Assembly (NCBI RefSeq): GCF_014803725.1
Contig: NZ_JAAVBE010000034.1
Span: forward strand, 1-55,195
Direction: 5' to 3'
Origin: Desulfovibrio sp.
GTDB taxonomy: Bacteria > Desulfobacterota > Desulfovibrionia > Desulfovibrionales > Desulfovibrionaceae
Length of the DNA stretch: 55,195 nucleotides
The notes below the pieces were generated by a model. That model was not told the DNA's origin and made no database searches. It saw only the letters and a list, made by a program, of their open reading frames with translations. Both the position numbers and the translations under genes were made by a program. Shown in pieces: positions 15,086-25,543 of this stretch (its first letter is position 1; every line of letters begins with the position of its first letter).

Positions 15086-17149
15086 CTATTCCGCGGCGCG
15101 CGCGGCCTCGTGCTCGGCGATGACCTTTTCGGCCACGGGCTGCGGCGCTTCTTCATAATGGTCGAATTCCATGGTGAAGAAGCCCTGGCCGCCGGTCATG
15201 GAGCGCAGATCCGGCGCATAGCGCAGCACTTCGCTCATGGGCACATGGGCCTTGATCTCCGTGAGGCCGCCCTGTGAGTCGGAGCCCAGCACCTTGCCGC
15301 GCCTCGAGGAGAGGTCGCCGATGACATCGCCCATGCTTTCGTCGGGGATGGACACGGTGAGCAGCACGATGGGCTCGAGCAGCACGGGCTTGAGCGTTTC
15401 CATGGCCTTCTTGAATGCCAGGGAGCCCGCCACCTTGAAGGCCATTTCGGACGAGTCGACGGTGTGGTAGCTGCCGTCATAAACCTTGACGCGGAAGTCC
15501 ACCACCTGGCAGCCGGCCAAAAAGCCCCGGCCCGCGGCCTCCTGGATGCCCTTGTCGATGGCCGGGATATACTGGCGCGGGATGACGCCGCCCACGATGG
15601 CGTCTTCAAACACATAGCCCGAGCCGCGCGGCAGACCCTCCATCTCGATCCAGCAGTCGCCGAACTGGCCGCGGCCGCCCGATTGCTTCTTGTGCCGCCC
15701 CTGCACCTGGCACTTGCCGCGCACGGTCTCGCGGTAGGGCACCTTGGGCGTTTTCAGCACGATGTCGGTCTTGAAGCGGCGCTTGGCCTTTTCCACGGAG
15801 AGCTCGATGTGCAGCTGCCCCATGCCGGAGAGGAGGATGTCGCCTGTCTCCTCGTCACGCCCGAGCTTGAGGGTGATGTCTTCGTCGAGCAGGCGCTGCA
15901 TGGCCGCATAGACTTTATCCTCCTCGCCCTTTTCCTTGGGGGCGAGGGCATAGGTGATGAGCTGCGGCGGCAGCTCCGGCACGGCCAGCGCGAAGGGCGC
16001 CTTTTCATCCGAGAGCGTGTCGCCGGTGCGGGTATTCTTGAGCTTGGCCACGGCCACCAGCGCGCCCGGGCCCACGGGCTCCTTGCAGGGCGTCTGGTTC
16101 TTGCCCACGAGATAGAGCAGGTTGCCGAGGCGTTCGGTCTCGTCGCTGCGCATGTTCTTCAGTGTGGCGTCGCCATCGATGGTGCCGGAGAGGATGCGCA
16201 AGAGGGAGAGCTGCCCAGCGAAAGGATCGGCCAGGGTCTTGAAGACGAAGCAGGCCACCGGGCCATCGGGGTCGGCCGCGCGCTCAGAACCGTCCACGCC
16301 CACGAAGGGCGGACGGTCGAGCGGGGAGGGCATGAGCGCCTCCACCGCGTCAAGGATGCTCTTGCCGCCCTTGTTTTCCAGCGCCGAGCAGGTGAGCACG
16401 GGCACGAGCTCGCAGTTGCGCACTCCGGTGCGCAGGCCTGCCTGGAGGTCTTCCAGCGAGAGACTGCCTTCCTCAAGGTATTTTTCCATGAGGACTTCAT
16501 CGCTCTCGGCGATGTTCTCCACCGTCACGTCACGCAAGAGCGCCATGTCGTCGGCGAGCGACGCCGGCATCTCCATCTCGGTGAGCTTGCCGTCCGGGCC
16601 GAAGCGCCACGCCTTGCCGGAGAGCACGTCGGCAACGCCGGCATACACGTCGCCCTCCATGATGGGCAGCTGGAGCGCCACGGGCTTGATGCCGAGCGCG
16701 GCCAGGCCGTCGAAGGCCATGTGGAAGTCCGCGCGGTCGCGGTCGAGCTTGTTGATGACGGCGATGGCCGGCAGGTTCTCGGCGCGCACGAGGCTCCAGA
16801 ATTTCTTGGTCAGCGGGCGCACGCCGTCCACGGCGTCCAGCACGAAGAGCACGCTGTCCACGCCCTTGAGCAGATACTCCATGTCGCCCGTGAAGTTGCC
16901 GTCGCCGGGCACGTCAACGAAGAAATGGCGGTCCTTGTTCCAGAGGAAGGTGGCGACGGCGGGCTGGATGGAGCCGCGGCGGCGTACCTCTTCGGGTTCG
17001 TAGTCAAGGCTCGTGGTGCCGTCCTCGATGGCCCCCATGCGCGTGATGGCGCCGGCATTGAAAAGGAGCATTTCGGCCAGGGATGTCTTGCCGCAACCGC
17101 CGGTGCCGACGAGCGCGTATGTGCGTTGGGTTTCCAAAGGGCTTGGCAT
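15086..17149 (-). CDS. elongation factor G-like GTPase (EF-G2 type)
   Basis: 687 residues with the five-domain EF-G layout. The P-loop is 'GTGGCGKTSLAEM' (15-27), G4 is 'INKLDRD', and domain III holds 'SGMGQLHIELSVEKAKRRF'. Domain IV holds 'SGGRGQFGDCWIEMEGLP' and 'DAIVGGVIPRQYIPAIDKGI', and domain V ends 'MTGGQGFFTMEFDHYEEAP'. The switch regions differ from housekeeping EF-G: 'RRGSIQP' in place of RGITI, and 'DVPGDGNF' in place of DTPGHVDF. It is therefore a paralogue, not the main translocase; its role is unknown. It stands alone, with AAGGGAGAA before the ATG. Confidence 0.88.
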   Translation of the reverse strand: MPSPLETQRTYALVGTGGCGKTSLAEMLLFNAGAITRMGAIEDGTTSLDYEPEEVRRRGSIQPAVATFLWNKDRHFFVDVPGDGNFTGDMEYLLKGVDSVLFVLDAVDGVRPLTKKFWSLVRAENLPAIAVINKLDRDRADFHMAFDGLAALGIKPVALQLPIMEGDVYAGVADVLSGKAWRFGPDGKLTEMEMPASLADDMALLRDVTVENIAESDEVLMEKYLEEGSLSLEDLQAGLRTGVRNCELVPVLTCSALENKGGKSILDAVEALMPSPLDRPPFVGVDGSERAADPDGPVACFVFKTLADPFAGQLSLLRILSGTIDGDATLKNMRSDETERLGNLLYLVGKNQTPCKEPVGPGALVAVAKLKNTRTGDTLSDEKAPFALAVPELPPQLITYALAPKEKGEEDKVYAAMQRLLDEDITLKLGRDEETGDILLSGMGQLHIELSVEKAKRRFKTDIVLKTPKVPYRETVRGKCQVQGRHKKQSGGRGQFGDCWIEMEGLPRGSGYVFEDAIVGGVIPRQYIPAIDKGIQEAAGRGFLAGCQVVDFRVKVYDGSYHTVDSSEMAFKVAGSLAFKKAMETLKPVLLEPIVLLTVSIPDESMGDVIGDLSSRRGKVLGSDSQGGLTEIKAHVPMSEVLRYAPDLRSMTGGQGFFTMEFDHYEEAPQPVAEKVIAEHEAARAAE

Positions 17150-17283
17150 GGTCTTCTCCCTTAAAAAATACGGTATGCAGAAAATGGGGGCCGTCTACCT
17201 GCTTCCTGATGACCATACAGGCATGCCGTGAAAAAGAAAAGGGGCGCACCCACGAGAAATGCCCGTTCGGGGGCGTAATTGCC

Positions 17284-17312
17284 TTGCGTCCCGGGCGGCA
17301 TGGCCCTATATT
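17284..17312 (+). promoter_or_regulatory. sigma-70 promoter of the nitronate monooxygenase-like gene
   Basis: TTGCGT, a 17-base spacer, TATATT. Predicted start near 17319, about 63 bases before the ATG at 17382. Confidence 0.6.
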
Positions 17313-17381
17313 GGAGCAATCCCTTTGTCGTTTCACGCCGGAATGAGGCCCGGCGGCCAGCAGTTCCGGGAGGATTCAGAT

Positions 17382-18524
17382 ATGGCATTCCCTGTTTTGC
17401 AGCTAGGCGACCTCGTGGCCAGGATTCCTGTGGTTCAGGGCGGCATGGGCGTTGGCATCTCCCTTTCCGGGCTTGCCTCCGCCGTTGCCAACCAGGGGGG
17501 CATCGGCGTCATCGCCGGCGCCATGATCGGCATGCGCGAGCCGGATGTGGCGAGAAACCCCATCGAGGCCAATGTGCGCGCGCTTCGCAACGAGATCCGC
17601 AAGGCGCGCGAGCTCTCGAACGGCATCATCGGCGTCAACATCATGGTGGCCCTCACCACCTTCAGCCAGATGGTGCGCGAGGCCATCGAGAGCAAGGTGG
17701 ACGTTATCTTTTCCGGCGCCGGGCTCCCGCTCGACATGCCCCGCCACCTGCGCGAGCTCTGCGAGGTAAAGAAAAAGGAATTCAAGACCAAGCTCGTGCC
17801 CATCGTTTCCTCCGGGCGCGCGGCCACGGTCATCGCCAAGAAGTGGCTCTCCCGTTTCGGCTACCTTCCGGACGCCTTCGTGGTGGAGGGGCCCAAGGCC
17901 GGCGGCCATCTCGGCTTCAAGCGGGAGGATCTTGCAGACCCGGGCCACGCGCTCGAGGTGCTCGTGCCGGAAGTGGTGGACGCCGTCAAGCCCCTGGAAG
18001 ACGCGCACGGCCGTGCGGTGCCGGTCATCGCGGCCGGAGGCGTCTATACCGGCGCGGACATCAGGAAATTTCTCGATCTGGGCGCGGCCGGCGTGCAGAT
18101 GGGCACGCGCTTCGTGGCGACGCACGAATGCGACGCCGACGACCGCTTCAAGCAAAGCTATCTTGACGCGCGCGAAGAGGATGTGACCATCATCAGCAGC
18201 CCTGTCGGCATGCCGGGGCGCGCGCTGAACAACGGCTTTATCGAGGCGGCGCGCGAGGGCCTGAAAAAACCCTTCAAGTGCATCTTCCACTGCGTGAGCA
18301 CCTGCCAGCAGGAAAAAACGCCCTATTGCATCGCGCAGGCCCTCATCAGCGCCATGCGCGGCAACCTTGACCGAGGCTTCGCCTTTTGTGGCGAAAACGT
18401 CTCCCGCGTGGATTCCATCGTTTCCGTGCGCGAGCTCATGGATTCGCTTGAGCGCGAGTACGACGAGGCGGGGGCCGCGCCCAAGGGGACGGCCGGCCCC
18501 GAAGCAGCGCCCAAGACCGACTGA
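17382..18524 (+). CDS. nitronate monooxygenase / FabK-like flavoprotein
   Basis: 380 residues starting MAFPVLQLGDL, with GGGAGGATTCAG before the ATG. The FMN TIM-barrel of the nitronate monooxygenase (2-nitropropane dioxygenase) family shows as 'PVVQGGMGVGISLSGLASAV' (16-35), 'VVEGPKAGGHLG', 'PVIAAGGVYTGADIRKFLDLGA' split over the barrel end, and 'GVQMGTRFVATHEC'. The C-terminus carries cysteines in 'CIFHCVSTCQQ' and 'PYCI', unusual in classical enzymes and possibly metal- or cluster-binding. In anaerobes these proteins may be reductases; the substrate is unknown. It leads a plus-strand run that includes a STAS and a FapA-like gene. Confidence 0.85.
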   Translation: MAFPVLQLGDLVARIPVVQGGMGVGISLSGLASAVANQGGIGVIAGAMIGMREPDVARNPIEANVRALRNEIRKARELSNGIIGVNIMVALTTFSQMVREAIESKVDVIFSGAGLPLDMPRHLRELCEVKKKEFKTKLVPIVSSGRAATVIAKKWLSRFGYLPDAFVVEGPKAGGHLGFKREDLADPGHALEVLVPEVVDAVKPLEDAHGRAVPVIAAGGVYTGADIRKFLDLGAAGVQMGTRFVATHECDADDRFKQSYLDAREEDVTIISSPVGMPGRALNNGFIEAAREGLKKPFKCIFHCVSTCQQEKTPYCIAQALISAMRGNLDRGFAFCGENVSRVDSIVSVRELMDSLEREYDEAGAAPKGTAGPEAAPKTD

Positions 18525-18533
18525 GGGGGCCAG

Positions 18534-18896
18534 ATGTACGCGCTGGAAGTACTGAACCACGGCACGACGCTCACGGTGCGCCTCACCGGCGACGTGCTCA
18601 TGGAGGATGTGGCCGCCTTCAACAAGGTCATGCGGGAGCACAGCAAGACCCCGGGCATCAGCCAGCTCGTGCTCGACCTTGGCGCGGCCGGCCGCATGGA
18701 AGTGGCGGGCCTCGGGGTGCTCGTGAGCCTGAATACCTCCATGCAGCGCTACGGGCGGCGCCTGGTGCTCCTGGGGCCTGCCCCGCATGTGACGGCGCTG
18801 TTGCAGAAGGCCGAGATCGAGGGCTTTTTCCCCACCTGCGAAAGCGAGGAAGAGCTCAGGAACTTCATTCCCGAAGCCTGCGCCCCGGCGGTGTGA
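18534..18896 (+). CDS. STAS-domain protein (anti-sigma factor antagonist-like)
   Basis: 120 residues forming one STAS domain ('LTVRLTGDVLMEDVAAFNKV', then 'LVLDLGAAGRMEVAGLGVL'). In SpoIIAA-type antagonists the regulatory phosphorylation site lies in D-S-S-G-L; here the same place reads E56-V57-A58-G59-L60, with no serine or threonine. It cannot be controlled by the usual serine phosphorylation, so it is a structural or constitutively active partner. GAGGGGGCCAG precedes the ATG, 9 bases after the preceding stop. Confidence 0.8.
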   Translation: MYALEVLNHGTTLTVRLTGDVLMEDVAAFNKVMREHSKTPGISQLVLDLGAAGRMEVAGLGVLVSLNTSMQRYGRRLVLLGPAPHVTALLQKAEIEGFFPTCESEEELRNFIPEACAPAV

Positions 18897-18955
18897 TGGC
18901 CGCCTTCCCCGGGCGCCACGAAGCATGACTCCACGCCCCTGTATGGACGGTACCT

Positions 18956-20089
18956 GTGCGTTACTACTTAAAGCATTACTTCAACCCTGATTTTGACCAC
19001 CTGAGCGCCAAGCCCGGCGGCGGCGTGGGCACGGACGACAGCGCCGATCTCTACAGCCTCGGCTATGTGCAGAACGTCATCGCCGGGCAGATCCTGGCCG
19101 AGATCGTCCCGCTCGACGAGCTCGATGAGAAGCCGGACCCGCGCTTCATCCTCTCCGGGCCGGACTTTCCCGCCGGCGCCAATACCCGGGTGGACCCGGC
19201 CTATCCCCGTTATCTCCTGGCCGCGTCCAAGGGCTATGTTTTTTACAATGAAGGCCAGATCACGGTCAAAAGCCTGCTCAATGTGCGCAAGGATGTGAGC
19301 TTCCACACGGGCAACATCTTCTTTGTGGGCGACATGGCCGTGCACGGTTCGGTGCGCTCCGGCTTTTCGGTGCAGGCCAACAACCTGCGCATCATGGGCA
19401 TGGTGGAGGGGGGCGTGGTGCGTGCCCGGCGCGACCTCATGGTTGAGGGCGGCGCCCGGGGCGGCTCCGGCCAGCATTGCCTGCTCGATGCCGGCGGCAA
19501 GCTCCTCGTGCCCTTCCTCGAAAAGGTGGAGGCGCGCGCCCGCGGCAACATGCTCATCGACAAGTACTGCCTCTACAGTACGGTCTACGCCGGGGCCAAC
19601 ATGGTCGTCCGCGGCCAGCTGTACGGCAGCACGGTGAACGCCTATGGCAGCGTCCACGTGGGCACACAGCTCGGCAACCGCGCAGGCGTGCCCACCAAGG
19701 TCTATCTCGGCTATGACCCGCTCAATATCCGCCATCTGGAAAAGATCGACCAGATGATCGCCACGCTGTCCCAGACCATCACCCACCTGAAGGCCGTGGC
19801 CGGGCACCTCCCGCCGGACGCCAGCGAGGCCTCGCGCAAGCTCGCGCGCCTCACCGCCCAGCGCGAGGTCATCATGCGCCGCCGCACGGAGCTGTGGTCG
19901 CACCTTTCACAGGACGAGAACAATCTGCAAAACTGCCGCCTCATGGTGGCGGGCATCGTCCATCCCGGGGTGGAGATCTCCATCGGCAGGGCCTTCATGA
20001 TGGTGGAGCGGCCGTATGAAAACGTGCTCTTCCGGCTCTGCTACAATGACATCGTGGTGGAGCCGCTGCCCGCAAAGGCTGCCCAGTGA
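18956..20089 (+). CDS. FapA-family (DUF342) protein
   Basis: 377 residues starting at a GTG. The central part is the repetitive beta-strand region of FapA/DUF342: '[20 protein letters not shown]', '[20 protein letters not shown]' and '[20 protein letters not shown]'. A helical, probably coiled-coil segment follows (about 258-325, '[19 protein letters not shown]'). FapA proteins are linked to polar assembly and surface attachment in other bacteria, but their biochemical role is unclear. It follows the STAS gene and its stop overlaps the glycosyltransferase start (GTGA). Confidence 0.8.
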   Translation: MRYYLKHYFNPDFDHLSAKPGGGVGTDDSADLYSLGYVQNVIAGQILAEIVPLDELDEKPDPRFILSGPDFPAGANTRVDPAYPRYLLAASKGYVFYNEGQITVKSLLNVRKDVSFHTGNIFFVGDMAVHGSVRSGFSVQANNLRIMGMVEGGVVRARRDLMVEGGARGGSGQHCLLDAGGKLLVPFLEKVEARARGNMLIDKYCLYSTVYAGANMVVRGQLYGSTVNAYGSVHVGTQLGNRAGVPTKVYLGYDPLNIRHLEKIDQMIATLSQTITHLKAVAGHLPPDASEASRKLARLTAQREVIMRRRTELWSHLSQDENNLQNCRLMVAGIVHPGVEISIGRAFMMVERPYENVLFRLCYNDIVVEPLPAKAAQ

Positions 20090-21849
20090 AGGCGGATGAC
20101 GGCGCGGAGCGGCGCTATGAAGCCGTAGCGGCGCCCGGGTGCGCGGGAAGGCCCGCCGACATCGTCGCCCATGAAAAGGGACGCAGCGTAGCCATGCTCG
20201 GGCCGGGCGGCCCGCGGCGGGAGCTCGCGCCCGTGGAGACCTTCCTCAAAGAACTGGCCGGCAAAGGCGGGGAGAACGTGCTCCCCGTCCTTCTGGGCGC
20301 CGGCCTCGGGCATGCGCTCGGGCGCCTGCTTGAGGCCTGGAGCGGCCCGCTCGCCGTGGTGGACAAGGAAGCGGAGCTCGAAGCGCTCACGGGCACCCTG
20401 GCGGCGCTCCCCGAGGGCAGCAGGGAGCGCCTTCTCGTGGTGGACGAAGGTGAGCCAGCGGCGGCGCTCGCCGAGCTCACCCGCTGGCAGCTCGCCCATG
20501 GCGGCAAGCCGCTTGTGCCGGTGCCGCTGGCCTTTTACCAGCGTCTCGACAAGGCCTATTACGGCACCGTGCGCGACAGCCTCAACGCCAGCGCCCGTTT
20601 TGATTTCTGGAGCCGCGCCGTGCAGCCGCGCTTTCGCGGCGCCAAGCCCCGCGTCCTTCTGCTGACGAGCAAGTATTTCCTCATGGGCGAGCTTGAGGGC
20701 GCCTGCCGCAAGCTTGGCATCGACTATCACCTCGTGTCGGTGGGTGAGGGCGAGGTGGCGCAGGACGCCTTCGTGCGCCAGCTGCTCGAGGCCGTGCTTT
20801 CCTTCAGGCCGGACTGCTGCCTCACGCTCAACCATATGGGCGTGGACGTGGAAGGCGTGCTCATGGATCTGCTGGCGAAGCTCCAGCTCCCGCTCGCCTC
20901 GTGGTTCGTGGACAATCCACACCTCATCATCCATCTCTATACGCGCTGTGTGAGCCCGTGGACGACCCTGTTCACGTGGGACGCGGACAATGTGCCGAGC
21001 CTCGAGGCCGCGGGCTTCGAGCATGTGCGCTACCTGCCCCTGGGGACGGACCCGGAGCGCTTCGCGCCCACGCGCAAGGCCGTGCCCGAAGCGTGGAAGG
21101 CCGATGTGTCCTTCGTGGGCAATTCCATGCTCTACAAGGTGGGAGGGCGCCTCAAGCAGGGCCACTTCCCGCGGGAGTTGCTGCTCCCCTTCCGTGAGGT
21201 GTCGCAAGCCTTTGCGCACAGCGAATTTCGCAGCGTGGCGGATTTTCTCTGCCAGCGCTTCCCCAAGGTATATGACGGTTACCTGCTCCTGCCAGGCAAT
21301 GAGGCGCGGCTTGCCTATGAGACCGCCATCACCTGGCAGGCGACGCGCCTCTATCGCAATGATTGCGTCCGCCGCCTCATGCCCTTCCGGCCGCTCATCG
21401 TTGGCGACGGCGGCTGGAAAATAGAGTTCAGGGATGCCGTGCCCCAGCCACGCTACCTGGGCGAACTCAGCTATTATACGCAGCTCCCGGCCTTTTACGG
21501 GCATTCGGCCATCAATTTCAACAGCACGAGCAAGCAGATGAAGGGCGCGGTCAACCAGCGCGTCTTCGATGTGCCCGCGGCCGGCGCCTTCGTGCTCACC
21601 GACTGGCGCCCGCAGATGGAGCAGCTGTTCACCCCGGAGGAGATGGCCTGCTACCGCGAACCGGACGAAATCCCCGAGCTGGTGCGCCGCTATCTGGATC
21701 ACCCGGACGAGCGCCAGCGGCTCGTCACGGCTGGGCGCCGCCGGGTGCTCGCCTGCCACACCTGGGCGCACCGCCTGGAGACCCTGCTCGCCGAAATGCG
21801 CGCCATATACGGCACTCCTGCGGCTGGGGCTCCCAAGGCGGCGGGATGA
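20086..21849 (+). CDS. glycosyltransferase, CgeB-like (GT4-type C-terminus)
   Basis: 587 residues, GTG start overlapping the preceding stop. The N-terminal ~180 residues are poorly conserved. A GT-B-like middle follows ('[20 protein letters not shown]', '[16 protein letters not shown]', '[13 protein letters not shown]'). The C-terminal Glyco_trans_1_2 region reads '[20 protein letters not shown]' and '[20 protein letters not shown]', as in CgeB/YkvP proteins. It is likely cytoplasmic and adds sugar to a surface polymer or protein; donor and acceptor are unknown. It is coupled to a family 9 glycosyltransferase downstream. Confidence 0.8.
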   Translation: MKADDGAERRYEAVAAPGCAGRPADIVAHEKGRSVAMLGPGGPRRELAPVETFLKELAGKGGENVLPVLLGAGLGHALGRLLEAWSGPLAVVDKEAELEALTGTLAALPEGSRERLLVVDEGEPAAALAELTRWQLAHGGKPLVPVPLAFYQRLDKAYYGTVRDSLNASARFDFWSRAVQPRFRGAKPRVLLLTSKYFLMGELEGACRKLGIDYHLVSVGEGEVAQDAFVRQLLEAVLSFRPDCCLTLNHMGVDVEGVLMDLLAKLQLPLASWFVDNPHLIIHLYTRCVSPWTTLFTWDADNVPSLEAAGFEHVRYLPLGTDPERFAPTRKAVPEAWKADVSFVGNSMLYKVGGRLKQGHFPRELLLPFREVSQAFAHSEFRSVADFLCQRFPKVYDGYLLLPGNEARLAYETAITWQATRLYRNDCVRRLMPFRPLIVGDGGWKIEFRDAVPQPRYLGELSYYTQLPAFYGHSAINFNSTSKQMKGAVNQRVFDVPAAGAFVLTDWRPQMEQLFTPEEMACYREPDEIPELVRRYLDHPDERQRLVTAGRRRVLACHTWAHRLETLLAEMRAIYGTPAAGAPKAAG

Positions 21850-23231
21850 GCGCCGACCCGGTCCTCGTCCTCCAGCTCAGGCGCCTGGGGGATCTGATCC
21901 TCACCTTCCCCCTGCTGCTGGAGCTCGGGCGCCGCTACCAGGGCCACCCGCTCTGGGTGGCGGCTGACCCGCGCTTTTTTCAGGAGCTCATGCCGCTCGC
22001 GCCGCAGGCCGTCTTTTTCCCGCCGGAGCACCTACCGGCCATGGCCGAGCGCCGCTATGCCGCTGCCATCAACCTTGACAGCCGGGCGGACGCCGCGGCC
22101 TGCATGGCGAAGCTCACCGCCCCCCTCAAGCTCGGCCCCGTGGCCGAGGGCGGCGCCTTGCGCGTCAAGGGCTTCTGGCAACTGTATCGCACGGCGCTCA
22201 CGCGCAACAACCGCCACAATGCCTTTCACTGGGCCGACCTGAACCGGCTGGATGTGTTGCCGCCGGGCTCCCCGTGGCCATCACCGGCAGCGCGCCCGGA
22301 GCGTGTCAGGGAAGGACGGGTGGGCCTCGTGCTCGGCGCGAGCGAACCCGCCAAGCGCCCGGATGCCCGTTTCTGGGCGCGCCTCGCGGGGCGCCTTGTG
22401 CGCTCGGGCCTCGTGCCGGTCTTTCTCGGGGGGCCGGCCGAGCGCGAACTGGGGGAGGAGGTGGGGCGGCTTGCCCGGCTGCCGCAGGCCAACCTTTGCG
22501 GTCGCCTTTCCCTGCGCGAGGTGGCGGCGGTCATGAGCGGTCTTGACCTTTGCATCACCCCGGATACCGGCCCCATGCACCTTGCGGACTGGATGGGCGT
22601 CTCTGTGCTCAACCTCTCCATGGGGCCCGTGCACGCCCGGGAGACAGGGCCGGTCTCGCCGGGGCAGTGGGTGCTCCGCGCTGCCATGAGCTGCGTGGGC
22701 TGCTGGAGCTGCCAGCGGCACCGCCTCGCCTGCAAGGCGGCGTTCAGCGCCGAGGCCGTGGCGCGCGCCGTCCACGCCGTGCTGGACCATCCGAAAGACA
22801 TCCGGGGCGATGCGGAGTGGCCGGGCTTGCAGTTGCTGCGCACAGGCCGGGACGAACTCGGGCTGCACACCGTCGACCCGGTGGGGCCTGCCCCCTCGGT
22901 CGGCCGCTTGCTGGAAGACTTCTGGCAGGGAGCTTTTCTTGCGTTTTCGGCGCCGGGATTCGAGCCTCTGCTTGAGCGCCGCGCCAAAGCGCTCCTCGAG
23001 GCGCAGCCGGTGCTCGCCGGGCGGCTGCGGGCAGCCGTTGACCGGCTGCTTACGGGATGGGCCAGGCAGGGGGGCGCGCCGCTGCCTGAGGATTTCTGGC
23101 TCACGCAGCCGCCCATGCTGCGCATCTTCGCCGGGCACGCGCAGATGGCGCTCCAAAATGAGGACTATTCCCGGGGCGCCTGGCGATCCGCGCTGGAGCG
23201 CGCGGAACAGCTGCACACGGCGCTGGCCTGA
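21846..23231 (+). CDS. glycosyltransferase family 9 (heptosyltransferase-like)
   Basis: 461 residues; the ATG overlaps the previous stop (ATGA). The N-terminus '[20 protein letters not shown]' is the hallmark of heptosyltransferases, and the donor-binding half has '[19 protein letters not shown]' and '[20 protein letters not shown]'. Four cysteines in '[15 protein letters not shown]' are unusual and could form a metal site. About 110 extra residues at the C-terminus exceed the family's usual ~350. It probably extends LPS core or another heptose-containing glycan; no other LPS core genes are nearby. Confidence 0.85.
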   Translation: MSADPVLVLQLRRLGDLILTFPLLLELGRRYQGHPLWVAADPRFFQELMPLAPQAVFFPPEHLPAMAERRYAAAINLDSRADAAACMAKLTAPLKLGPVAEGGALRVKGFWQLYRTALTRNNRHNAFHWADLNRLDVLPPGSPWPSPAARPERVREGRVGLVLGASEPAKRPDARFWARLAGRLVRSGLVPVFLGGPAERELGEEVGRLARLPQANLCGRLSLREVAAVMSGLDLCITPDTGPMHLADWMGVSVLNLSMGPVHARETGPVSPGQWVLRAAMSCVGCWSCQRHRLACKAAFSAEAVARAVHAVLDHPKDIRGDAEWPGLQLLRTGRDELGLHTVDPVGPAPSVGRLLEDFWQGAFLAFSAPGFEPLLERRAKALLEAQPVLAGRLRAAVDRLLTGWARQGGAPLPEDFWLTQPPMLRIFAGHAQMALQNEDYSRGAWRSALERAEQLHTALA

Positions 23232-23248
23232 GCCGGGCCTGGGCCAAC

Positions 23249-24079
23249 CTAGTCCCGCTTGTCCCTTCTGGCGGAACTCTCCCGCAAATCGGGCGCACGC
23301 CGGATCTCAGGATGTGGTTCTGCGGAGTGGATGGGATCACGCAGGGGCCGTTCTGGCGCCTCGTCCCTATCCTCTTCTTTTCCCGCCTGCCATAGCGTTG
23401 TGTCACTTCCATCAAGGTTCGATAGAAGTGCCGCTGGCAGTTTTTTGCCCATAAGGGCGGAGAATTCGTCGCTGTCGCAGGCATCGGGGATGGCGGGAGC
23501 CTCACCCTGACGGGCGAGGCTCTGCCAGAGCTTGAGCGCGGCGATAGTCGCCCCGGCCTCCCCCGTGGGCGTGGGGAGCGTCATCCCTTGGCGCCAGCCC
23601 CGGTCGGAAATGCGCGAGGGCAGAGCGGGGATCTCCCGGCCGGCCGGGCCCTTGGCCAGCGGGTGGATGGAGACGTGCCTGCCGTCAGGGCTGGCCGTCC
23701 ATTCCAGAGTCTCCAGCGGAAAGGCCCTGAAGGCCCGGCCGCCAAGCCGGCGCCGGCACAGGATGGCCGTGCCGTTCTCGCCGTCCAGCAGCAACAGCGG
23801 AGCCGCCCCGCGGCGCACGGCGGCGAGGAGCCCCACTCCGGCGAAAATGCAGGCGCCGCCCCCCGCCAGCGCCGGTGGCAGGGCTTTCTGGGTGCCCACG
23901 AGCAGCAGGAGCAGCCCGAAGGCCACGAAGGCCGCGCCCAAAAAGCGGCCAAGACTCTGGCTGCGGCCGCCCGGCGCCATGGCAAGGATGAAGAGCCTTG
24001 GCCCCTCGCACAATGCGGGCCACGGCAACGCGAGTTGCGGGGGCGTGACGTGGGGCCGGGGAGAATCGGGAGACGACAT
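23249..24079 (-). CDS. hypothetical membrane protein
   Basis: 276 residues from the ATG at MSSPDSPRPH (weak AGTCAGG site). Two adjacent hydrophobic segments, 'FLGAAFVAFGLLLLLVG' and 'GGGACIFAGVGLLAAV', lie near residues 46-82. A soluble region follows, then a charged C-terminal tail rich in Arg, Asp and Glu. No family recognised. It is downstream of rho and probably co-transcribed with it. A longer TTG-initiated frame from 24136 lacks a ribosome binding site. Confidence 0.6.
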   Translation of the reverse strand: MSSPDSPRPHVTPPQLALPWPALCEGPRLFILAMAPGGRSQSLGRFLGAAFVAFGLLLLLVGTQKALPPALAGGGACIFAGVGLLAAVRRGAAPLLLLDGENGTAILCRRRLGGRAFRAFPLETLEWTASPDGRHVSIHPLAKGPAGREIPALPSRISDRGWRQGMTLPTPTGEAGATIAALKLWQSLARQGEAPAIPDACDSDEFSALMGKKLPAALLSNLDGSDTTLWQAGKEEDRDEAPERPLRDPIHSAEPHPEIRRAPDLRESSARRDKRD

Positions 24080-24145
24080 CCTGACTGGGAGGCACGGCAC
24101 GGGAAGAGGCCCCCGCGCCGTGCCGGAACCGTACAACGCCGGGGG

Positions 24146-25441
24146 CTATTTGCCCATGGCGTTGAGGAAGTCCTTGTTGGAGGGGGTGCCGCGCATCTTG
24201 TCGAGGAGGAATTCCATGCTGTCGAGCGGCGCCATGGGCGCAAGGATCTTGCGCAGCAGCCAGACGCGGTTGAGCACGTCGTCGGGGAGAAGCAGGTCTT
24301 CCTTGCGGGTGCCCGTGCGGTTGATGTCGATGGCCGGGAAGACGCGCTTTTCGGAGAGGTGGCGGTCGAGATAGATCTCCATGTTGCCCGTGCCCTTGAA
24401 CTCCTCGAAAATGACTTCGTCCATACGCGAGCCGGTGTCGATGAGCGCGGTGGCGATAATGGTGAGGCTGCCGCCCTCCTCGATATTGCGGGCCGCGCCA
24501 AAGAAGCGCTTGGGCCGCTGCAGGGCGTTGGCGTCCAGGCCGCCGGAGAGCACCCGCCCGGAAGAGGGCGTCACCGCATTGTAGGCCCGGCCCAGGCGCG
24601 TGATGGAATCCAGCAGGATGACCACGTCCCGCTTGCGCTCCACAAGGCGCTTGGCCTTTTCGAGCACCATCTCGCAGACCTGCACATGGCGCTGCGGCGG
24701 TTCGTCGAAGGTGGAACTGATGACCTCCGCCTTCTTGACCGTGCGCTCCATGTCCGTCACCTCCTCGGGGCGCTCGTCGATGAGCAGCACGATGAGGTAC
24801 ACGTCAGGATTGTTGGCGATGATGGCGTTGGCGAGCGACTGGAGCAGGATGGTCTTGCCCGTGCGCGGGGGCGCCACGATAAGGCCGCGCTGCCCGCAGC
24901 CGATGGGCGCCATGAGGTCGATGACGCGGTTGGAGAGATTCTTCTCGCCATTTTCCATGACGAGCTGGTGGTCGGGATAGATGGGGGTGAGGTTGTCGAA
25001 AAGAACGAGATTCTTGGCGTTTTCCGGCGGCTCGAAGCCAATCTCCGTCACCTTGAGCAGGGCGAAATAGCGCTCCCCCTCCTTGGGGGGGCGTATCTGG
25101 CCCGAAACCACGTCGCCCTTGCGCAGCGAAAAGCGGCGGATCTGGGAGGGGGACACATAGATGTCGTCGGGCCCTGGCATGAAGCTGTACAGCGGGGAAC
25201 GGAGAAAGCCGAAACCGTCCGGCAGGATCTCAAGCACGCCGTCGCCGTAAATGGCGCCGTTTTGCGAGGCGCAGGTGGACAGGAGGGCGAAGATGAGCTC
25301 CTGCTTGCGCATGGAACTGGCATTTTCGATCTCGTACTGTTCGGCAAGCTCCATGAGCTCTTGCATGCTGCGGGTTTTGAGGTCGGTGAGGCTCAGGCCA
25401 TTGTCAGTGATCAGGGTGGGTGTGGTTTTTTTCTTGCGCAT
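24146..25441 (-). CDS. rho: transcription termination factor Rho
   Basis: 431 residues, full length. The N-terminal helical domain ('[20 protein letters not shown]') and RNA-binding cold-shock domain ('[15 protein letters not shown]', '[19 protein letters not shown]') precede the ATPase. Walker A is '[12 protein letters not shown]', Walker B '[17 protein letters not shown]', and the Q/R-loop region '[20 protein letters not shown]'. It is a hexameric RNA helicase that ends transcription. A leader of about 95 bases lies between its promoter and ATG. Confidence 0.97.
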   Translation of the reverse strand: MRKKKTTPTLITDNGLSLTDLKTRSMQELMELAEQYEIENASSMRKQELIFALLSTCASQNGAIYGDGVLEILPDGFGFLRSPLYSFMPGPDDIYVSPSQIRRFSLRKGDVVSGQIRPPKEGERYFALLKVTEIGFEPPENAKNLVLFDNLTPIYPDHQLVMENGEKNLSNRVIDLMAPIGCGQRGLIVAPPRTGKTILLQSLANAIIANNPDVYLIVLLIDERPEEVTDMERTVKKAEVISSTFDEPPQRHVQVCEMVLEKAKRLVERKRDVVILLDSITRLGRAYNAVTPSSGRVLSGGLDANALQRPKRFFGAARNIEEGGSLTIIATALIDTGSRMDEVIFEEFKGTGNMEIYLDRHLSEKRVFPAIDINRTGTRKEDLLLPDDVLNRVWLLRKILAPMAPLDSMEFLLDKMRGTPSNKDFLNAMGK

Positions 25442-25543
25442 AAAGGTAGTGAGGTTTCAAACAACGGTGAGGGCAGCGGAGTGCCAAGCCGAACAGAACC
25501 GAAGGGCCGGAAGGATGGGATGGATGCAAGGCGTGCGGCAGCA

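Noticed and set aside
15464..17164. A 566-codon plus-strand open frame
   Set aside because: Antisense to the EF-G-like gene, whose motifs and ribosome binding site are convincing.
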